From assembly GCF_015751785.1 (NCBI RefSeq), contig NZ_JADOTY010000001.1, forward strand, positions 310,001 through 374,000: a DNA stretch of 64,000 bases, in the 5' to 3' direction. This stretch comes from Micromonospora vinacea (GTDB lineage: Bacteria; Actinomycetota; Actinomycetes; Mycobacteriales; Micromonosporaceae). Numbering within the stretch: the first letter of the stretch is position 1; every line of letters starts with the position of its first letter. Below are positions 1-8,214 of the stretch, one piece after another. The notes under the pieces are model-generated. The model worked only from the letters and a program-made list of their open reading frames with translations, did no database searches and was not told the DNA's origin. The translations under genes were made by a program, and so were the position numbers.

Positions 1-1391
1 ACGGCGGTCTCCTCCAGCCCCCGGACCATCGGCCGGAGGGTGAACTGACCGCCGGTGTCCCACCTGGTCAGGTCGGTGGTGCCGTAGATGGTGGCGCCGG
101 TGCCGTACATCATGCGGTTGGAGTCGTGCGGGTCGATCTCCACCGACTCGTTCATCCAGCCGAGCTTGGGCGCGTCCTCCGGGGGTGCCGGGTTGAGTCC
201 GAAGGTCAGCCAGGGCACCGAGCTGATGTCCATGGTGTAGCGGCGGGACCTCTCCGGATAGTTGCTGAACTCCCAGATCCGCGTCCAGGTCGCCCCGCCG
301 TCGGTGCTGCGGAAGAAGATGGCGTCGGGCCACCAGGAGACCTGGGTGGCCACCAGCAGGGTGTTGGGACGTTGCCTGTCGATGGTCAACCCGCTGTAGC
401 CGAAGTAGGCGTCGGCGCTGGTGGAGGGCACCGGGCTGATCCGCGTCCAGGCCCCGGTCGACCGGGTGAACTTCCAGACGTCGCCCTTGCCGCCGTCGTA
501 CGGGCCGCCGGTGTCGCTGGTGGCGATGTAAAGGTGTCCACCGACCGGGTCGACGACGCCCTTGTGGGCCAGGTAGCCGGTGGGCTGACCGGGGATGCGC
601 GCCCAGGTGACGCCGCCGTCGGTGCTGCGGTAGACGGGGTTCTCCTTGTCCGCCACGCCCACGTAGATGGTCTGCGTGGTGGAGCCGGCGGTGCCGGTGC
701 TCTTGTCGAAACTGACCCAGGTCAGGCCCTGGTTCTGCCCGTTGTAGCCGTTCGGGTCGCTGGGGTCCGCGCGGTAGTTACCGACGTTGGGGAAGGCGGC
801 GACGCGGGCCCAGGTCACGCCGTGGTCGGTGCTGCGCCAGAGCCCGTTGCCGCCCTCGGCGCCGTAGTACACGATGCTGTTCCGGTTGGGGTCGACGGCG
901 AGCCGCTCCCCCATTCCCCGGCCCGGCATGTTGCCGCCGTTCTTGAACGGCAGCTCGGTGGCCTGCCAGGTGGCGCCCTTGTCGGCCGAGCGCAGGATCG
1001 CGCCGTTGTTCGGGTCCCAGCCGTTGGTGTACATGCCGACAGCGGCGTACACCCGGTTGGTCTGCACCGGGTCGGTGGCGATGCTGACCACGCCGTTGTA
1101 GCCCCACCGGTCGGCGCCGACCCAGTCGAGCAGCGGCGTCCAGGACTGGCTGGCCTGTTCCCAGCGGTACGCCCCACCGATGTCGGTGCGCGCGTAGATG
1201 AGGTTCTTCTCGGTGGGGCTGAAGACGATGCCGGGTACGAAGCCGCCACCGCCCACCCTGACGTTTCGCCAGGTGTACGCCTCCGCTGCGGCCGGGGTGG
1301 GGGCCGACCCAGCGGCGGTGAACGGGACCACCACGACGGCTGTGGCGGCGGCCAACACGGACACGACCGTGGCGGCGAGACTTCTCCGCAT
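1..1391 (-). CDS. Secreted GH74 xyloglucanase (3' end outside window)
   Basis: The first 463 codons are visible; the gene runs off the left edge. The N-terminus is a Sec signal peptide (MRRSL, hydrophobic stretch, Ala-rich cleavage region near residue 36). The mature part is made of BNR/Asp-box beta-propeller repeats, with several S.D.G.TW motifs. The family signature segments YARTDIGGAYRW and GNMPGRGMGERLAVDP identify glycoside hydrolase family 74, endo-acting enzymes that cut the glucan backbone of plant xyloglucan outside the cell. Asp70 in RTDIGG matches the known catalytic base of the family; the second catalytic Asp lies beyond the window. The ATG at 1389-1391 follows an AGAGGA ribosome site. 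A LacI-family type operator lies about 176 nt upstream, consistent with induction by cello-oligosaccharides. Confidence 0.87.
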   Translation of the reverse strand, partial: MRRSLAATVVSVLAAATAVVVVPFTAAGSAPTPAAAEAYTWRNVRVGGGGFVPGIVFSPTEKNLIYARTDIGGAYRWEQASQSWTPLLDWVGADRWGYNGVVSIATDPVQTNRVYAAVGMYTNGWDPNNGAILRSADKGATWQATELPFKNGGNMPGRGMGERLAVDPNRNSIVYYGAEGGNGLWRSTDHGVTWARVAAFPNVGNYRADPSDPNGYNGQNQGLTWVSFDKSTGTAGSTTQTIYVGVADKENPVYRSTDGGVTWARIPGQPTGYLAHKGVVDPVGGHLYIATSDTGGPYDGGKGDVWKFTRSTGAWTRISPVPSTSADAYFGYSGLTIDRQRPNTLLVATQVSWWPDAIFFRSTDGGATWTRIWEFSNYPERSRRYTMDISSVPWLTFGLNPAPPEDAPKLGWMNESVEIDPHDSNRMMYGTGATIYGTTDLTRWDTGGQFTLRPMVRGLEETA

Positions 1392-1566
1392 CTGCGGTTC
1401 CTCTCGGATGGAGCCCCGGGGGACGGGGTCGATCGCACGGGTGACGCCGTGGCTCGGGGGACGAGCACGACGACGGGGACGGGCGGAGCTGCCCTGGCTC
1501 CACCACCCGACGCGACGGCTCCCGCGATCGAGGAACGCGATTACCGTAACCGAAAGCGGCTCGCTT

Positions 1567-1580
1567 TGGAAGCGCTCCCA
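1567..1580. promoter_or_regulatory. CebR-like 14-bp operator
   Basis: TGGAAGCGCTCCCA differs by one base from TGGGAGCGCTCCCA, the palindrome bound by the LacI-family cello-oligosaccharide repressor CebR in Streptomyces. It lies in the 357-bp gap between the divergent xyloglucanase gene and the BON-domain gene. Apart from this site I see only a weak promoter-like patch (GATTACCGTAACC around 1540) in that gap. Regulation of the xyloglucanase is inferred from position. Confidence 0.6.
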
Positions 1581-1748
1581 TCATCGATGTTCGTCCGCGT
1601 CTCCCGCCCGCTCCGCCCAGGTCCGGCCATGCCGTCACCCGGTCCGGGCGAGGACGGCTCACCCGGGGCGGCGGCAGGATCGCAGCACGGCGGACCTCCG
1701 GCCGCAGCCACCACCCGGTCCGCCAACGGAACAGCGGAGGAGGGACAG

Positions 1749-2435
1749 ATGGCCATCGCCGAGATCAACCGCACCGACCAGGACATCCAGTCCGCCGTGC
1801 TCGACGAGCTGACCTGGGAACCACGGGTGCAGCCGCACGAGATCGGCGTGACCGTCGCCGAGGGCGTCGTCACCCTGACCGGCCGGGTGGACAGCTACGC
1901 CAAGAAGTGGGCCGCCGAACGGGCCACCCACCGGGTCGCGTCGGTCCGGGCCGTCGCCAACGACGTGGCCGTACAGCTCACCAACGACACCGAGCGCGCC
2001 GACAGCGACCTGGCCGCCGCGGCCAGCCACGGGCTGGAGTGGGACGCGTTCGTGCCCATCGAGAAGCTCCAGGTCACCGTCTCGGCCGGCTGGGTGACAC
2101 TGCACGGCGACGTCGAGTGGGAGTACCAACGGCGAGCCGCCGAACGGGCGGTCGCCCGACTGACCGGCGTACGCGGGGTGAGCAACGGCATCACCGTCCG
2201 ACCGGCCACCGCGCCGGACGGCCGCGACCTGGCCAACCGGATCGTCGACGCGCTCGCCCGGGCCGGAGCTACCGAGGTCGAACGGATCAGCGTCCGGGTG
2301 CACGGCGACACAGCGATACTCGCCGGGTTGGTGCACTCGATGCCCGAACGGGCCGAGGTCGAGCAGGTGGCCTGGTCCGCGCCGGGCATCCGGGAGGTGC
2401 AGAACCACATCGCGGTCGCCCCGGTGCTGCGCTGA
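1749..2435 (+). CDS. Triple BON-domain protein
   Basis: The protein has 228 residues, starting at ATG 1749 behind the strong ribosome site GGAGGAGGG. The reading frame stays open far upstream, but that part is noncoding shadow. It holds three successive BON domains (about residues 10-78, 88-150 and 160-226), each with the V.V..G.VTL.G.V core. There is no signal peptide or membrane segment, so unlike OsmY it is probably cytoplasmic. BON domains bind lipid or other hydrophobic surfaces, and actinobacterial multi-BON proteins are usually stress-associated; the exact role is unknown. A strong hairpin follows the gene at 2488-2522. Confidence 0.85.
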   Translation: MAIAEINRTDQDIQSAVLDELTWEPRVQPHEIGVTVAEGVVTLTGRVDSYAKKWAAERATHRVASVRAVANDVAVQLTNDTERADSDLAAAASHGLEWDAFVPIEKLQVTVSAGWVTLHGDVEWEYQRRAAERAVARLTGVRGVSNGITVRPATAPDGRDLANRIVDALARAGATEVERISVRVHGDTAILAGLVHSMPERAEVEQVAWSAPGIREVQNHIAVAPVLR

Positions 2436-2487
2436 GCGGGACGCGGGCTGAGCGCACTCTGCCGAGCGCGGCGCGAGCGCGGAACCA

Positions 2488-2522
2488 CCCGGGGTGGGTG
2501 AGGCCGCCTCACCCACCCCGGG
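2488..2522 (+). terminator. Intrinsic-type hairpin after BON gene
   Basis: Arms CCGGGGTGGGTGAG (2489-2502) and CTCACCCACCCCGG (2508-2521) pair perfectly around a 5-nt loop, with one further flanking pair. There is no U-tract, as is common in high-GC actinomycetes. The 3' edge of the stem touches the GGGAG that could serve the peroxiredoxin gene starting at 2537. Confidence 0.65.
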
Positions 2523-2536
2523 AGCAGGCTGGCGGC

Positions 2537-3034
2537 ATGAGTGATCCGAACGGGCTGATCCAACCGGGGCGCACCGCGCCCGGTTTCGCAGTGCCGGCCA
2601 CCCCGGACGGGGCTCTGCTGGGACCTGAGCAGTTCCGTGGCCGGCCGGTCGTGCTCGCCTTCTACCCCGCCGACTGGAGCCCGGTCTGCGGTGACCAGAT
2701 GTCGCTCTACCAGTCGGCAGCACCCGTCTTCGCCCAGTACCGGGCGGTGGTGCTCGGCATCTCGGTGGACGGCATCTGGTCGCACCGGGCGTTCGCGGAG
2801 AGCCGGGGCATCGAGTTCCCGCTGCTGGCCGACTTCGAGCCCAAGGGCGAGGTGGCCCGCAGCTACGGCGCGTACATGTCGAACGGTGAGGCGGCCCGCG
2901 CGCTCGTGGTGCTGGACCCGACGGGGACGGTGACCTGGAGCTACCTGTCGCCGCCCGACGTCAACCCCGGCGCCGACGGCATCTTCGACGCGCTGGACCG
3001 ACTCGCCGCCGATCGGAAGGTGATGGCCGGATGA
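2537..3034 (+). CDS. Peroxiredoxin, 1-Cys (AhpE/AhpC-TSA family)
   Basis: This is a 165-aa thioredoxin-fold peroxidase that reduces hydrogen peroxide or organic hydroperoxides. The peroxidatic motif is PADWSPVC, with Ser in place of the usual Thr; Cys51 is the only cysteine, so resolution must use an external thiol (1-Cys type, AhpE-like). No signal peptide is seen, so it is cytosolic. The stop overlaps the start of the next gene by 4 nt (ATGA at 3031-3034), and that gene encodes a DsbA/thioredoxin-like protein that is a plausible reductant partner. The start at 2537 is chosen because the family N-terminus (G..AP.F) follows immediately; the ribosome site is weak. Confidence 0.88.
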   Translation: MSDPNGLIQPGRTAPGFAVPATPDGALLGPEQFRGRPVVLAFYPADWSPVCGDQMSLYQSAAPVFAQYRAVVLGISVDGIWSHRAFAESRGIEFPLLADFEPKGEVARSYGAYMSNGEAARALVVLDPTGTVTWSYLSPPDVNPGADGIFDALDRLAADRKVMAG

Positions 3035-3579
3035 GTACGCCACTGCAGGTCACCGCCCGACTTCGAGACCCGGTGACCACCGAGGACCACATCCGGGGGC
3101 CGGCCGACGCGGCGGTGACAGTCGTCGAGTACGGCGACTTCCAGTGCCAGTTCTGCGGTGCGGCGTACCCGAACCTGCACGAGTTGCTGCGGCAGCGGGC
3201 CGACACCGTACGGCTGGTCTACCGGTACTTCCCGATCGCCAACGTGCACCCGTACGCCGAACGCGCCGCCGAGACGGCCGAGGCTGCCGGGGTGCGGGGC
3301 CGGTTCTGGGAGATGCACGACTGGCTCTACGAGCACCAGGATCAGTTGGACCCGGTGCACCTCTCGCTCGGTGTCGAGCAGGTCGGGTTGCCGCCGGACG
3401 AGTTGAACGCCGAGGTGGAGAACCATGCCCACGCGGACCGGGTGCGCCGCGACTTCGTGGGGGGCATCCGCAGCGGGGTGAACGGCACCCCCACCCTGTT
3501 CGTCAACGGCGTTCGGCACGACGGCGGGTACGACCTACCCGACCTGCTGACGGCGGTGGACGCCGCCGCCAACCCCTGA
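3031..3579 (+). CDS. DsbA-family thiol oxidoreductase
   Basis: This 182-aa protein has a thioredoxin fold with a DsbA-type helical insertion. The active site is CQFC (about residues 39-42) in EYGDFQCQFCG, and the cis-Pro loop NGTPTLFVNG is near residue 154, both typical of the Thioredoxin_4/DsbA family. It lacks a signal peptide or anchor, so it is probably a cytoplasmic disulfide reductase or isomerase. The 4-nt overlap with the 1-Cys peroxiredoxin gene implies translational coupling and suggests the pair acts together. Its 3' end converges on the LuxR regulator gene with only 11 nt between them. Confidence 0.85.
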   Translation: MSTPLQVTARLRDPVTTEDHIRGPADAAVTVVEYGDFQCQFCGAAYPNLHELLRQRADTVRLVYRYFPIANVHPYAERAAETAEAAGVRGRFWEMHDWLYEHQDQLDPVHLSLGVEQVGLPPDELNAEVENHAHADRVRRDFVGGIRSGVNGTPTLFVNGVRHDGGYDLPDLLTAVDAAANP

Positions 3580-3590
3580 CCGTCAGCCAC

Positions 3591-6434
3591 TCAGATCAGC
3601 CGCAACTCGCGCGCCCGCCGGACCGCCTCGCGTCGGCGGGTCGCGTCGAGTTTGCGGTAGATGTTGCGGACGTGGGTCTTCACCGTGTTGACCGAGAGGG
3701 ACAGCTCGCTGGCGATCTCCACGTTGGACAGGATGCTCTGCAGGTAGCGCAGGATGGTCAGCTCCCGCTCGGTGAGCGGCTCGTCGAGCGCGCCCCTCGG
3801 CGCGGCGGCCGGCCCGGCGGTGCTCTGCTCCGCGCCCCGCACGAGGTCACTGACCAGCGCGAAGTGCGCTGTGCCCGCGTCCAGGTGAGCGGCCAGCAGG
3901 TCCCGCACCTGTGGTTCGGCGCGGGTGAAGACCCGTCGGCAGCCCTGCGGCCCGGCCAGGTCCAGTATCCGTTCCAGGATCCGGCCCGCCCGACGCCCGT
4001 CCCCGGCGCGCTCGGCCAGCACCGCGTCCAGCAGCCCCGCGTCCAGGCGTACCGGTAGGGGCCAGGCTGTGGCGGCCGGGGCCTGCCAGTCCGGCAGGGT
4101 CCGCCCGGCGGCGGCGGGGTCGCCAGCCATCAGCTGCACCTTCGCCAACGTCACCGCGAGCCCCGGGTGGGCCCCCTCGTCGGCGGCACCGGCCAGCAGG
4201 TCGCGGGCGGAGTCCAGGTCGCCCCGCTCGGCCCGCAGTTCTGCTTCGGCGGCCCGCAACAGACCGGTCAACTCGGCGGACGGGCGGTCCGTCAACGCCT
4301 CCCGGGCCCGGACGAGCAGCCGCTGGCCGGCCGCCGGATCGCCGGAGTCACGCCGCAGTTGCGCCCGGCACAGCGCCGCCACCGCTGCCGCCACCGGTTC
4401 GTCGGAGGCGGCGGCCAGCCAGTCGTGGTCCACCTCGGGGTCGCCGGCCCAGCCGCCCGCCACGTCGAACGCCGGGAGGGCGAGGCCGAGGTTCGCCGTG
4501 GCCTCCTCGGGTTGGTCGCGCAGCAGTGCCACCACGGCGAGTGCCAGGTACGCGTAGCCGCAGTCGAGCCGACAGGACCAGCCCCGGCACTGCGGCATGA
4601 CGAGCGCGTCCCGGGCCGCCTGCTCGGCCGCCCGCAGCTCACCGCGCACCGCGAGGAGCAGCGCGGCGCGGCTCGCGGCGACCAGTTCGGTACGCGGTCG
4701 GTCGGCCTCCCGGGCCGCCGCCCTGGCCCGGACGAACCGGGCGGTGGACAGCACGCCGTCGGCCAGCTCGACCATCCCCAGCGCGGTACCGGTGAACGCC
4801 CGCAGGTCCAGGTCGTCGGCCGCACCGCCACCGCCGGCCGTCGGGGCGGAACCGGCCACCCCGGTCGGCACCCGGGTCGGCGTGGCCTCCGGAGGGCGGG
4901 TGCGCAGCAGGCGAGCGGCGGCGGCCCGGACCTCAGCGCGGTCGTCGGCGAGCCGTGCCACTGTCAACTCCAGCGCGGTGACCAACCGCAGGAACCGGTC
5001 CCGGCGCGGCACCGGCAGGCCTGCGGCGTGCCCGGCGGCGGACCGCAGGTGACCGGTGGCGGCCGGCAGGTCACCGGCGTACGCGCGCTCGGCGGCGCAC
5101 GCCAACGCCACCTCCGGGTCGGCGCGGATCACCTCCTCCGGCGGTGACGCGGGTGCCGGGGCGTGCCCCGGATCCCGGTCGTAGCGGGTCAGCTCCGGCC
5201 AGTGGGCGACGAACAGGTCGCCGGCCAGGTCCCACCGGCCGGCGGCCAGGGCGTGCCGCAGCGCGTCGGCGGGCCGGCCGTCGCCCGCGTACCAGTCGGC
5301 GGCCCGGACGTGCAGCTCGCGCAGCTCGTCGGCGGGCAAACGGGCCAGGTCGGCGCGGAGCAGGTCGGCCAGGAGTGACTCGCACCGGTACCAGGGCGGC
5401 CGGGTGTCCTCCCGGTGCAGCAGACCACCGGTCCCGGCCAGGTCGGCCAGCGCCTGCCCGGCGTCGGGGCGGCCGGTCAGGGCCTCGGCCAGGTCGGCGC
5501 AGACGGTGTCGACGACTGCGGTACGGCGCAGCAGGTCCTCCTCGGCCGGGTCGAGCGTCGCGAGCACCTCCTCGTGCAGGTAGCCGGCGATCTCCGGCTG
5601 GTCGCCGCCGAACTGCCCCACCCAGCGCTCCGGGTCGGGCTGTGCGCGTACCGCCAGGGCCGCGATGCGCAGCGCTGCCGGCCAGCCGCCGGTGCGTTCC
5701 CGCAGCCGGTGCACGGCGGTCGCCGGCAGCGCGGCGGCGTGGGCGGTGAGCAGGTCGGCCACCTCGTCGTCGGTGAACGCCAGCTCGTCGGGGCCGATCT
5801 CGGTCAACTCGCCGGCGAGCCGGAGCCGGTGCAGTGGCAGGTGCAGCCCGGCCCGCGCGCCGATCACCAGACGCAGCCGCCGCCCGGCATGCCGCAGCAG
5901 GAACTCCAGGCCGGTCAGCGCCGCCGGGTCGGCGACCCGGTGCAGGTCGTCCAGGACCAGCAGCACCGGCCGGTCGGCGGCGGCGAGCGTGGCGGCCAAC
6001 GCCTCCAACTGGTCGGGCCGCGGCGGCCGGTCGGGCACCGCGCCGCTCTCCGCCGCCCCGGTCGCCGATCGCAGCGCCGCGGCGAGGTACGCCCAGAGCC
6101 GGTCGGAGTCGTCGCCGGCCTCCACCGACATCCACGCCGAGACCGGCTCGTCAGCGGACGAAACCGACAGGTCACCGGAGTCCGGTACGACAGCGCCCGG
6201 CTCCACGTCGGGGGGCGCGCCGCCCAACCGCACCCACGAGGCGAGCAGGGTGGTCTTGCCCCAGCCGGCGGGGGCGGCCACCAGGGTGACAGGTCCCGCG
6301 CTGCCCTCGTCCAACCGACGCAGCAGGCGGGGCCGGGCCACCACCGGCTCCGGCGGCACGGCCGGTGTCAGCCGGGACGCCAGCAGCGGTGGCCCCGGTG
6401 CCGGCTCGACCCGTACGTGATCCTGTTCCGGCAC
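3591..6434 (-). CDS. Large ATP-binding LuxR-family regulator (MalT/LAL type)
   Basis: The protein has 947 residues, starting at GTG 6434. The N-terminal AAA/NACHT-like ATPase has a Walker A APAGWGKTTL near residue 55 and a Walker B-like VLLVLDDLH near residue 158. A long alpha-helical TPR-like middle (about 400-850) precedes a C-terminal LuxR helix-turn-helix beginning LTERELTILRYL (about 880-945). This is the LAL architecture: ligand- and ATP-dependent oligomerising activators such as MalT. It is monocistronic and convergent with the DsbA-like gene. Its targets cannot be read from the sequence; the divergently placed pair at 6579-8164 is the simplest candidate. Confidence 0.9.
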   Translation of the reverse strand: MPEQDHVRVEPAPGPPLLASRLTPAVPPEPVVARPRLLRRLDEGSAGPVTLVAAPAGWGKTTLLASWVRLGGAPPDVEPGAVVPDSGDLSVSSADEPVSAWMSVEAGDDSDRLWAYLAAALRSATGAAESGAVPDRPPRPDQLEALAATLAAADRPVLLVLDDLHRVADPAALTGLEFLLRHAGRRLRLVIGARAGLHLPLHRLRLAGELTEIGPDELAFTDDEVADLLTAHAAALPATAVHRLRERTGGWPAALRIAALAVRAQPDPERWVGQFGGDQPEIAGYLHEEVLATLDPAEEDLLRRTAVVDTVCADLAEALTGRPDAGQALADLAGTGGLLHREDTRPPWYRCESLLADLLRADLARLPADELRELHVRAADWYAGDGRPADALRHALAAGRWDLAGDLFVAHWPELTRYDRDPGHAPAPASPPEEVIRADPEVALACAAERAYAGDLPAATGHLRSAAGHAAGLPVPRRDRFLRLVTALELTVARLADDRAEVRAAAARLLRTRPPEATPTRVPTGVAGSAPTAGGGGAADDLDLRAFTGTALGMVELADGVLSTARFVRARAAAREADRPRTELVAASRAALLLAVRGELRAAEQAARDALVMPQCRGWSCRLDCGYAYLALAVVALLRDQPEEATANLGLALPAFDVAGGWAGDPEVDHDWLAAASDEPVAAAVAALCRAQLRRDSGDPAAGQRLLVRAREALTDRPSAELTGLLRAAEAELRAERGDLDSARDLLAGAADEGAHPGLAVTLAKVQLMAGDPAAAGRTLPDWQAPAATAWPLPVRLDAGLLDAVLAERAGDGRRAGRILERILDLAGPQGCRRVFTRAEPQVRDLLAAHLDAGTAHFALVSDLVRGAEQSTAGPAAAPRGALDEPLTERELTILRYLQSILSNVEIASELSLSVNTVKTHVRNIYRKLDATRRREAVRRARELRLI

Positions 6435-6578
6435 CCAGCCCCACCCCCACCACGCGCTCCGCCCCCGGTCGGCGAGCGGTTACCCGACGCGGGCCGGTTC
6501 ACCCCTTCCGGGCGAGCGCGCTTCACCCGGCCGCGACCGACGATCGGGGGACGTGAACCGGGAGGACGGGTGGTACCG

Positions 6579-7019
6579 ATGGGACGGCTGGCGCGGGCGG
6601 GACCCGCCCTGGGCGGCGCGGCGCTGGCCGGGGCGGCGCGGCTGCTGCGCGTACCCCGTCGGGGTGGCCGGACCGGCGGGGGCGGCGACGCCGCCGCGCC
6701 GGCCCGCTGGGAGGTGGTGACCGTCGACCGACCGCCGGAGCAGGTGCTTCCGGACGGCCGCTGGCCGGAGCCGCTGCGCCGCCTGGACGGGGCGGTGGAG
6801 GTGCGGGTGCGCCCGGCGCCCGGTGATCGGGGCACCGAGCTGGCCGCCCGGCCGCTGGCCGGCGTCACCCCGCCCACCGGGCTGGCCGCGCACCTGGTCG
6901 GCGACGACCCGGGTCTGCTGGTCCGCCGGACCCTGCGCCAGATCAAGCAACGGGTGGAGGCCGGTGAGGTGCTCCGCGCGGACCGCTCGGCGCTGGACCG
7001 CCCCGAGGTCCACGGGTGA
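6579..7019 (+). CDS. Short SRPBCC/cyclase-dehydrase-like protein
   Basis: This protein of about 146 residues begins at ATG 6579; GTG 6570 directly behind GGAGGA is an alternative. After a basic Gly/Ala-rich N-terminus, the middle (WEVVTVDRPPEQV) and the C-terminal helix LRQIKQRVEAGEVLRAD resemble the end of SRPBCC (Coq10/START-like) proteins that sit beside zinc alcohol dehydrogenases in actinomycetes. Several core strands of that fold seem to be missing, so it is a short or reduced member and ligand binding is uncertain. It overlaps the next gene by 4 nt (GTGA), so the two are co-translated. Confidence 0.6.
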   Translation: MGRLARAGPALGGAALAGAARLLRVPRRGGRTGGGGDAAAPARWEVVTVDRPPEQVLPDGRWPEPLRRLDGAVEVRVRPAPGDRGTELAARPLAGVTPPTGLAAHLVGDDPGLLVRRTLRQIKQRVEAGEVLRADRSALDRPEVHG

Positions 7020-8164
7020 GGGCGCTCTGCTGGGTCACCGCCGACGAGCTGGCGGTACGCGAGGTGCCCGACCCGGAGCTGCGCAACGAGCGGGACGTCA
7101 TCGTCCGGGTGCGGCGCAGCGCCACCTGCGGAGGTGATCTGCCGCTGCTGGCCGGCCGGCACCCGCTGCTGCGGGCCGGCGACGTGCTCGGCGCGGAGTT
7201 CCTGGGTGAGGTGGTCGAGGTCGGCCCCGGGGTCCGCCGACACCGCACCGGTGATCGGGTGGTCGTCGGTGCGGGCGTGGCCTGCGGCGGCTGCTGGTAC
7301 TGCCGCCGGGGCCTGCACTCCTGCTGCGACAACGCCCATGCCGACCTCGCCAGCGCCGAGCCCGACTGGACCCGCTCCGACGCCGGCTGCTTCGGCCGGC
7401 CCCGGGCGGCGGGCGGCTTCGCGGGCGGCCACGCCGAGTACGTGCGGGTGCCGTACGCCGACGTGAGCGCGTTCCGGGTGCCGGACGCCGTCGATGACGA
7501 CCGGGCGGTGTTCGCCGCGGACGCGGCGCCGACCGGGTGGCTGGCCACCGAGTTGGGTGCGGTGCGCCCCGGCGACGTGGTGGCGGTCTGGGGCGCCGGG
7601 GCGGTCGGTCAGTTGACCGCCCGGGCGGCGGTGCTGCGCGGCGCCGCCCGGGTCCTGGTCGTGGACCGGCACGAGGAGCGGTTGCGGATGGCCGAGCGGC
7701 ACTCCGACGCCGAGCCGCTCGACTACCGCCGCACCGACGTCGCGGCCGAGCTGCGCGACCGCAGCGGTGGGCGCGGGCCGGACGTGTGCGTGGTGGCGGT
7801 CGGCACGCCGCCGGCCCGGTCGATGGCCGACCGGTTCGGTGGCCAGCACGCCGACCGACCGGACGCGCTGCGGGAGGCGGTGCACGCGTGCCGCAAGAGC
7901 GGCGTGGTGGTGGTGCTCGGCGGGACAGGCGGGTTCGTCGACGCGTTCCCGCTGGGTGCGCTGGCCGAGCGGCGGCTCACGCTGCGCGGCGCCGGCCGGC
8001 CGGACCTGCGGGACGTGCCGATGCTGCTGGACCGGATGGCTCGCGACGAGCTGCGGACCGAGCACCTGGCCACCCACCGACTGCCGTTGGCGCGGGGCCC
8101 CGAGGGGTACGCGCTGTTCCGGGACCGGGCCGACGGCTGCGTACGCGCCGTGTTCACGCCCTGA
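7016..8164 (+). CDS. Medium-chain alcohol dehydrogenase-like protein with altered zinc site
   Basis: This 382-aa MDR-superfamily protein is closest in layout to glutathione-independent formaldehyde dehydrogenase-like enzymes. The structural zinc lobe is intact (cysteines in CGGCWYCRRGLHSCC, about residues 91-105). The NAD(P) Rossmann motif GAGAVG is near residue 199. In the catalytic zinc site, Cys38 is present, but the invariant GHE motif reads GAE (Ala60) and the DLH motif reads DLP. Zinc-dependent dehydrogenase chemistry is therefore doubtful. It starts at GTG 7016, overlapping the upstream SRPBCC-like gene by 4 nt; this operon pairing is common in actinomycetes. Confidence 0.8.
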   Translation: MRALCWVTADELAVREVPDPELRNERDVIVRVRRSATCGGDLPLLAGRHPLLRAGDVLGAEFLGEVVEVGPGVRRHRTGDRVVVGAGVACGGCWYCRRGLHSCCDNAHADLASAEPDWTRSDAGCFGRPRAAGGFAGGHAEYVRVPYADVSAFRVPDAVDDDRAVFAADAAPTGWLATELGAVRPGDVVAVWGAGAVGQLTARAAVLRGAARVLVVDRHEERLRMAERHSDAEPLDYRRTDVAAELRDRSGGRGPDVCVVAVGTPPARSMADRFGGQHADRPDALREAVHACRKSGVVVVLGGTGGFVDAFPLGALAERRLTLRGAGRPDLRDVPMLLDRMARDELRTEHLATHRLPLARGPEGYALFRDRADGCVRAVFTP

Positions 8165-8214
8165 CGCCCTCCTTGTGAGCTGCCATCGGGGACCGCGAAT
8201 GGCACACTCTGGGC

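Noticed and set aside
126..1748. Long plus-strand open frame upstream of the BON gene
   Set aside because: It is the reverse-strand shadow of the xyloglucanase; the composition is Gly/Ala/Val/Asp-biased and the true start with a ribosome site is at 1749.
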